Positions 6,373-12,006 of a DNA stretch of 12,006 nucleotides are shown one piece after another. Every line of letters begins with the position of its first letter. The first letter of the stretch is position 1. Position numbers and translations under genes: made by a program. Source of the stretch: Actinomycetota bacterium (GTDB taxonomy: Bacteria; Actinomycetota; Actinomycetes; S36-B12; CAIYMF01); assembly GCA_009699025.1 (NCBI GenBank), contig WLOZ01000026.1, positions 1 through 12,006 on the forward strand, written 5' to 3'. The notes under the pieces are model-generated. The model was not told the DNA's origin, searched no databases, and saw only the letters and a list, made by a program, of their open reading frames with translations.

Positions 6373-7487
6373 AGGTGCTGGCCGCCCTCTCGGGTGGAGT
6401 CGACTCTGCAGTTGCCGCAGCGCGCGCCGTCGAGGGCGGGCACGACGTCGTGGGCGTCCACCTCGCTCTGAGCCCCGACCCGAAGGCCTTCCGAGAGGGC
6501 GCCCGGGGCTGCTGCTCGCTCGAAGACGCTCGCGATGCACGCCGGGTGGCTGACGTGCTGGGCATTCCGTTCTACGTGTGGGATCTCTCCGAGCAGTTCA
6601 AGGCCGAGGTCATCGACGACTTCGTGGCCGAGTATGCGGCGGGCCGTACCCCCAACCCCTGCCTGCGCTGCAACGAGCACATTAAGTTCGCCGCTGTGCT
6701 CGATCGCGCGGTTGACCTTGGCTTCGACGCCGTGGCCACCGGCCACTACGCGCGCTTGGCCAACGGTCCTGCCGGTGTCGAACTTCACCGCGCGGCAGAC
6801 CCGGCCAAGGATCAGTCCTACGTGCTCTCGGTGCTCGAGCCCGCGCAGCTCGAGCGCTCGATGTTTCCGCTGGGCGACGACCATAAGGAGGCCGTGCGCG
6901 CCGAGGCGCTCCACCGCGGACTGCTGGTCGCCGAGAAGCCCGACAGCCACGACATCTGCTTCGTCGCCGACGGGCGCACCGGCGATTTCCTCACGGCCAG
7001 GCTCGGCCAGCAGCAGGGGGTCATCCGCGATGCTGAGACCGGCGAGCAACTCGGATCCCACGACGGGGCGCACGCTTTTACGATCGGCCAACGCCGCGGG
7101 CTTCGGCTCGAGCGCCCGCGCGACGATGGGGCCGCGCGTTACGTGGTGGGCATCGACGCCCCCACGCGCACAATTTTGGTAGGTCCCGAGCAGATGCTCA
7201 GTGTCGATCTCGTGTCGGGCTCGAGGGCCCGCTGGTGCGGACCTGTGCCAGCGTCGGGAACCCCCGTCGGGGTGCAGGTGCGGGCGCATGGTCGTGAGAC
7301 TCCCGCCGTGATGCGGTTCGACGGGCCTGAGGGGCTCGGTGGCGGCCCCGGCGAGGTGAGCCTTGAGCTGGCGCAGCCCGAGCGTGGGGTTGCGGCGGGC
7401 CAAACCGCTGCGCTCTACTCGGGCACGCGGGTGGTCGGTTCGTGCACCATCACCTCGGCCGCTCGGGCAGCGACGTCATGGGCATGA
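6369..7487 (+). CDS. mnmA: tRNA-specific 2-thiouridylase MnmA
   Basis: This ATP-dependent enzyme places sulfur at C2 of the wobble uridine 34 in tRNAs for Lys, Glu and Gln. It has 372 residues, the usual length. The PP-loop pyrophosphatase motif SGGVDS (8-13) is at the N-terminus. The first catalytic cysteine lies in [12 protein letters not shown] (C101, with C98 nearby), GHYAR (125-129) follows, and the second catalytic cysteine lies in DSHDICFV (C197). The central tRNA-binding region includes FTIGQRRGL. The C-terminal beta-barrel domain runs to about residue 360. The GTG start overlaps the desulfurase stop by four bases (GTGA), and there is no separate ribosome binding site, so translation is probably coupled. 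The 3' end overlaps the convergent TRIC gene by 38 bases. Older annotations call it trmU. Confidence 0.96.
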   Translation: MKVLAALSGGVDSAVAAARAVEGGHDVVGVHLALSPDPKAFREGARGCCSLEDARDARRVADVLGIPFYVWDLSEQFKAEVIDDFVAEYAAGRTPNPCLRCNEHIKFAAVLDRAVDLGFDAVATGHYARLANGPAGVELHRAADPAKDQSYVLSVLEPAQLERSMFPLGDDHKEAVRAEALHRGLLVAEKPDSHDICFVADGRTGDFLTARLGQQQGVIRDAETGEQLGSHDGAHAFTIGQRRGLRLERPRDDGAARYVVGIDAPTRTILVGPEQMLSVDLVSGSRARWCGPVPASGTPVGVQVRAHGRETPAVMRFDGPEGLGGGPGEVSLELAQPERGVAAGQTAALYSGTRVVGSCTITSAARAATSWA

Positions 7488-8157
7488 GCGAGCCTGCCTT
7501 CGTGGTGCGCCAGCCCAGCCACGTCGAGGCTCCGCGCAGTCCGGCGGCCACCACGATGGTGGCCACCACACACGCCCATTCGGGCGCCCTCGCACTGGCC
7601 AGCACGAGGTAGGCCGTGGCCGCAGCCAGAGCGGCCACGGCATAGAACGTGCCCGGCCGAAACACCTCGGGCCGGTCGCGGCAGAGCACGTCTCGCAGTA
7701 CGCCGCCCCCGATGCAGGCGACAACGCCCACGAACAGTGCGGTGACGGGGGTGAGGCCGTCGAGAAGCGACTTCTGCACCCCAATGACGACCCACACCCC
7801 GATCAGTAAGGCGTCAATCACCTCCATCATGGGCTGGAACTGATGCACCAGGGTGCCGAACACGGTGCCGATCGCGGCGGCGAGCAGCGCGTAAAGCAGC
7901 AGCGTGGGGCTCACTAGAAAGGAGGGGAGGCCAGAGTCGAGGAGAACGTCGCGAATCGCCCCGCCCCCGACCCCGGTGCAGATCGCAACCACCATGACAC
8001 CCGTGAGGTCGAGTCGCTTGCGACTCGCGTGGAGGGCTCCCGAGAGCGCCCCCGTGGTGCAGGCGATGGCCTCGATGGGCCCGGGCAGGCTGATCACCGT
8101 CGAGGGTGTGGCCAGCGCGGCGGGCACCAGGCCCACCAACTCGATGACGACGTTCAC
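7450..8157 (-). CDS. TRIC cation channel family protein (UPF0126), canonical copy
   Basis: This 235-residue protein has about seven hydrophobic segments and the internal duplication of the UPF0126/PF03458 family, structurally related to trimeric intracellular cation channels. Studied prokaryotic members are homotrimeric K+-permeable channels; older names call the family glycine transporters. Both repeats carry the glycine-kink motif followed by Arg-Asp: [12 protein letters not shown] (GGG at 64-66, R69-D70) and [11 protein letters not shown] (GGG at 150-152, R155-D156). Length is typical or slightly long at the C-terminus. The GTG start overlaps the upstream paralogue's stop (GTGA), and AGGAGG inside that gene's GAG repeat lies about ten bases upstream, a strong ribosome binding site. 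The 3' end runs 38 bases into mnmA on the opposite strand. The transported ion and physiological role are not evident from the sequence. Confidence 0.9.
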   Translation of the reverse strand: MNVVIELVGLVPAALATPSTVISLPGPIEAIACTTGALSGALHASRKRLDLTGVMVVAICTGVGGGAIRDVLLDSGLPSFLVSPTLLLYALLAAAIGTVFGTLVHQFQPMMEVIDALLIGVWVVIGVQKSLLDGLTPVTALFVGVVACIGGGVLRDVLCRDRPEVFRPGTFYAVAALAAATAYLVLASARAPEWACVVATIVVAAGLRGASTWLGWRTTKAGSLMPMTSLPERPR

Positions 8158-8873
8158 CCGCGGGTCACCTCCTCCTCCTCCTCCTCCTCTCGCCTGCTCC
8201 AGATTCCCCAGAAGCGGTCGCTGATGTCCTGGGTGGTCCTGGTCTTCCAGCCACGCCAGATCGCCAGCATCCGCAGCACGAAAACGAAGGTCACGACGGC
8301 CACTTGCTCGACACCGATGGGCAGCTCGGTGAATTCGTGCAGCAGGGCGAAGAGCGCCGCGCCGAGCAGGGCGACGGCTCCGTTGAGCACGCCGGGTCGG
8401 AGCAGCGTGGGGGAGATGCCGGCCATCACGTCGCGCAGCACCAGGCCGCCCGTGGCCGTCAGGGTGCCGAGGAAGATTGCCGAGATGAGCGGGAGCTGCA
8501 GCGCGAGGGCTGCCTCAACGCCCACGCATACGAGGAACCCGCTCGACACGGCGTCGAGGGTGATGAGCACTGGGTACGAGCGACTCAGCAGGCCGGCGAA
8601 GAAGAACCCCGCCACCGATGCCAGGGCCGAGCCGATGAGGTACTTGGGGTCCTGGAGGAAGAGTGGCGTTCCGTTGAGCAACAGCAGCTCGAGCAGCACC
8701 AGGCCGCCGAGGCCCTGGGCGAAGGCGAGCCCGAACACTCCGACCGGGTCGAACCCCCTCTTCGCCGCGAACTCGGCGCCGACGAGGCTTCCGGTGACCA
8801 CTGCCGCCAGTTTGGTCCACGCCGGCAGCGACAGGCCAAGGAGCCAGGTCTGGTCGGCTGTCACGAGGTCCAC
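8154..8873 (-). CDS. TRIC family protein, diverged paralogue with poly-Glu tail
   Basis: This second TRIC/UPF0126-like membrane protein of 239 residues is first in a two-gene minus-strand operon. Its hydrophobic pattern matches the downstream copy, but the motifs have drifted. The first repeat reads QGLGGLVLLELL (53-64), where the canonical copy has [11 protein letters not shown]: the third Gly is Leu and Arg-Asp is Leu-Glu. The second reads TATGGLVLRDVM (139-150), keeping Arg-Asp but again with Leu for the third Gly. The C-terminus is charged and cytoplasmic-looking, ending SRR, seven Glu, VTRG. GTG 8873 is chosen because TATCGT lies exactly six bases upstream, suggesting a leaderless transcript; GTG 8864 is an alternative. 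It may form its own channel, a mixed trimer with its neighbour, or a non-conducting variant, and the sequence cannot decide. Confidence 0.82.
   Translation of the reverse strand: MDLVTADQTWLLGLSLPAWTKLAAVVTGSLVGAEFAAKRGFDPVGVFGLAFAQGLGGLVLLELLLLNGTPLFLQDPKYLIGSALASVAGFFFAGLLSRSYPVLITLDAVSSGFLVCVGVEAALALQLPLISAIFLGTLTATGGLVLRDVMAGISPTLLRPGVLNGAVALLGAALFALLHEFTELPIGVEQVAVVTFVFVLRMLAIWRGWKTRTTQDISDRFWGIWSRREEEEEEEVTRG
8168..8188 (-). repeat. (AGG)7 microsatellite serving as poly-Glu codons and ribosome binding site
   Basis: Seven exact CCT units on the plus strand (AGG on the minus) encode seven consecutive GAG Glu codons at the C-terminus of the upstream TRIC paralogue. The 3'-most units supply AGGAGGTGA, an excellent Shine-Dalgarno sequence about ten bases before the GTG of the next gene. 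Copy-number change would be in frame and would not break either gene. Confidence 0.85.
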
Positions 8874-8900
8874 GATCCGACGATAGCCTCAGCGTGTGCA
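8874..8900. promoter_or_regulatory. 27-bp divergent promoter with interlocking -10 elements
   Basis: The entire space between the minus-strand TRIC pair and the plus-strand MetE-like gene is 27 bases. On the minus strand, TATCGT (8885-8880) ends six bases before the GTG at 8873. On the plus strand, TAGCCT (8884-8889) ends 11 bases before the GTG at 8901. Both fit TANNNT and share the two central T-A base pairs at 8884-8885. No good -35 boxes are visible. Both mRNAs would be leaderless or nearly so. Confidence 0.5.

Positions 8901-12006
<3,106 letters not shown>

Noticed and set aside
6255..7403. 382-residue minus-strand open frame antisense to mnmA
   Set aside because: The plus strand holds the full MnmA motif set. 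The antisense frame shows no domain and no start signal.

Overview
The window is GC-rich chromosomal DNA, densely packed with genes, most likely from an actinobacterium (Actinomycetota). The evidence is frequent GTG start codons, strong G/C preference at third codon positions, and gene order. etfB-etfA, a cysteine desulfurase, mnmA, a MetE-like protein and ligA lie in the same relative order that I recall for Mycobacterium tuberculosis (fixA-fixB, iscS, trmU, Rv3015c, ligA). I cannot name the genus with confidence. There are no tRNA or rRNA genes, no CRISPR array, no transposase and no phage genes.

Layout: (1) 3-476, the 3' part of an Ala/Pro-rich protein with two membrane segments, entering from the left edge. 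(2) 605-2345, etfB and etfA, the two subunits of electron transfer flavoprotein, in one operon behind a short promoter region with two small inverted repeats; a candidate terminator follows. (3) 2430-5010, a membrane-bound O-acyltransferase (MBOAT, AlgI type) and a membrane-anchored SGNH/DUF459 hydrolase, together a probable cell-surface polysaccharide O-acylation pair. (4) 5011-5175, an intergenic stretch with a 10-bp tandem repeat, a 9-bp inverted repeat, a small hairpin and a likely leaderless promoter. (5) 5176-7487, cysteine desulfurase and MnmA, overlapping by four bases: sulfur donor and user for 2-thiouridine in tRNA. (6) 7450-8873 on the minus strand, two tandem TRIC-family (UPF0126) membrane proteins, the upstream one with altered pore motifs. 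(7) 8901-12006, a divergently transcribed MetE-like protein overlapping ligA, the NAD-dependent DNA ligase, which runs off the right edge inside its BRCT domain.

Most of this is conserved core housekeeping content. I do not see an unmistakable new system. The points most worth a second look are the O-acylation pair placed inside a conserved block, the diverged TRIC paralogue, the 27-bp divergent promoter with interlocking -10 elements, a GAG-codon repeat that doubles as the ribosome binding site of the next gene, and the apparent loss of metal ligands in the MetE-like protein.
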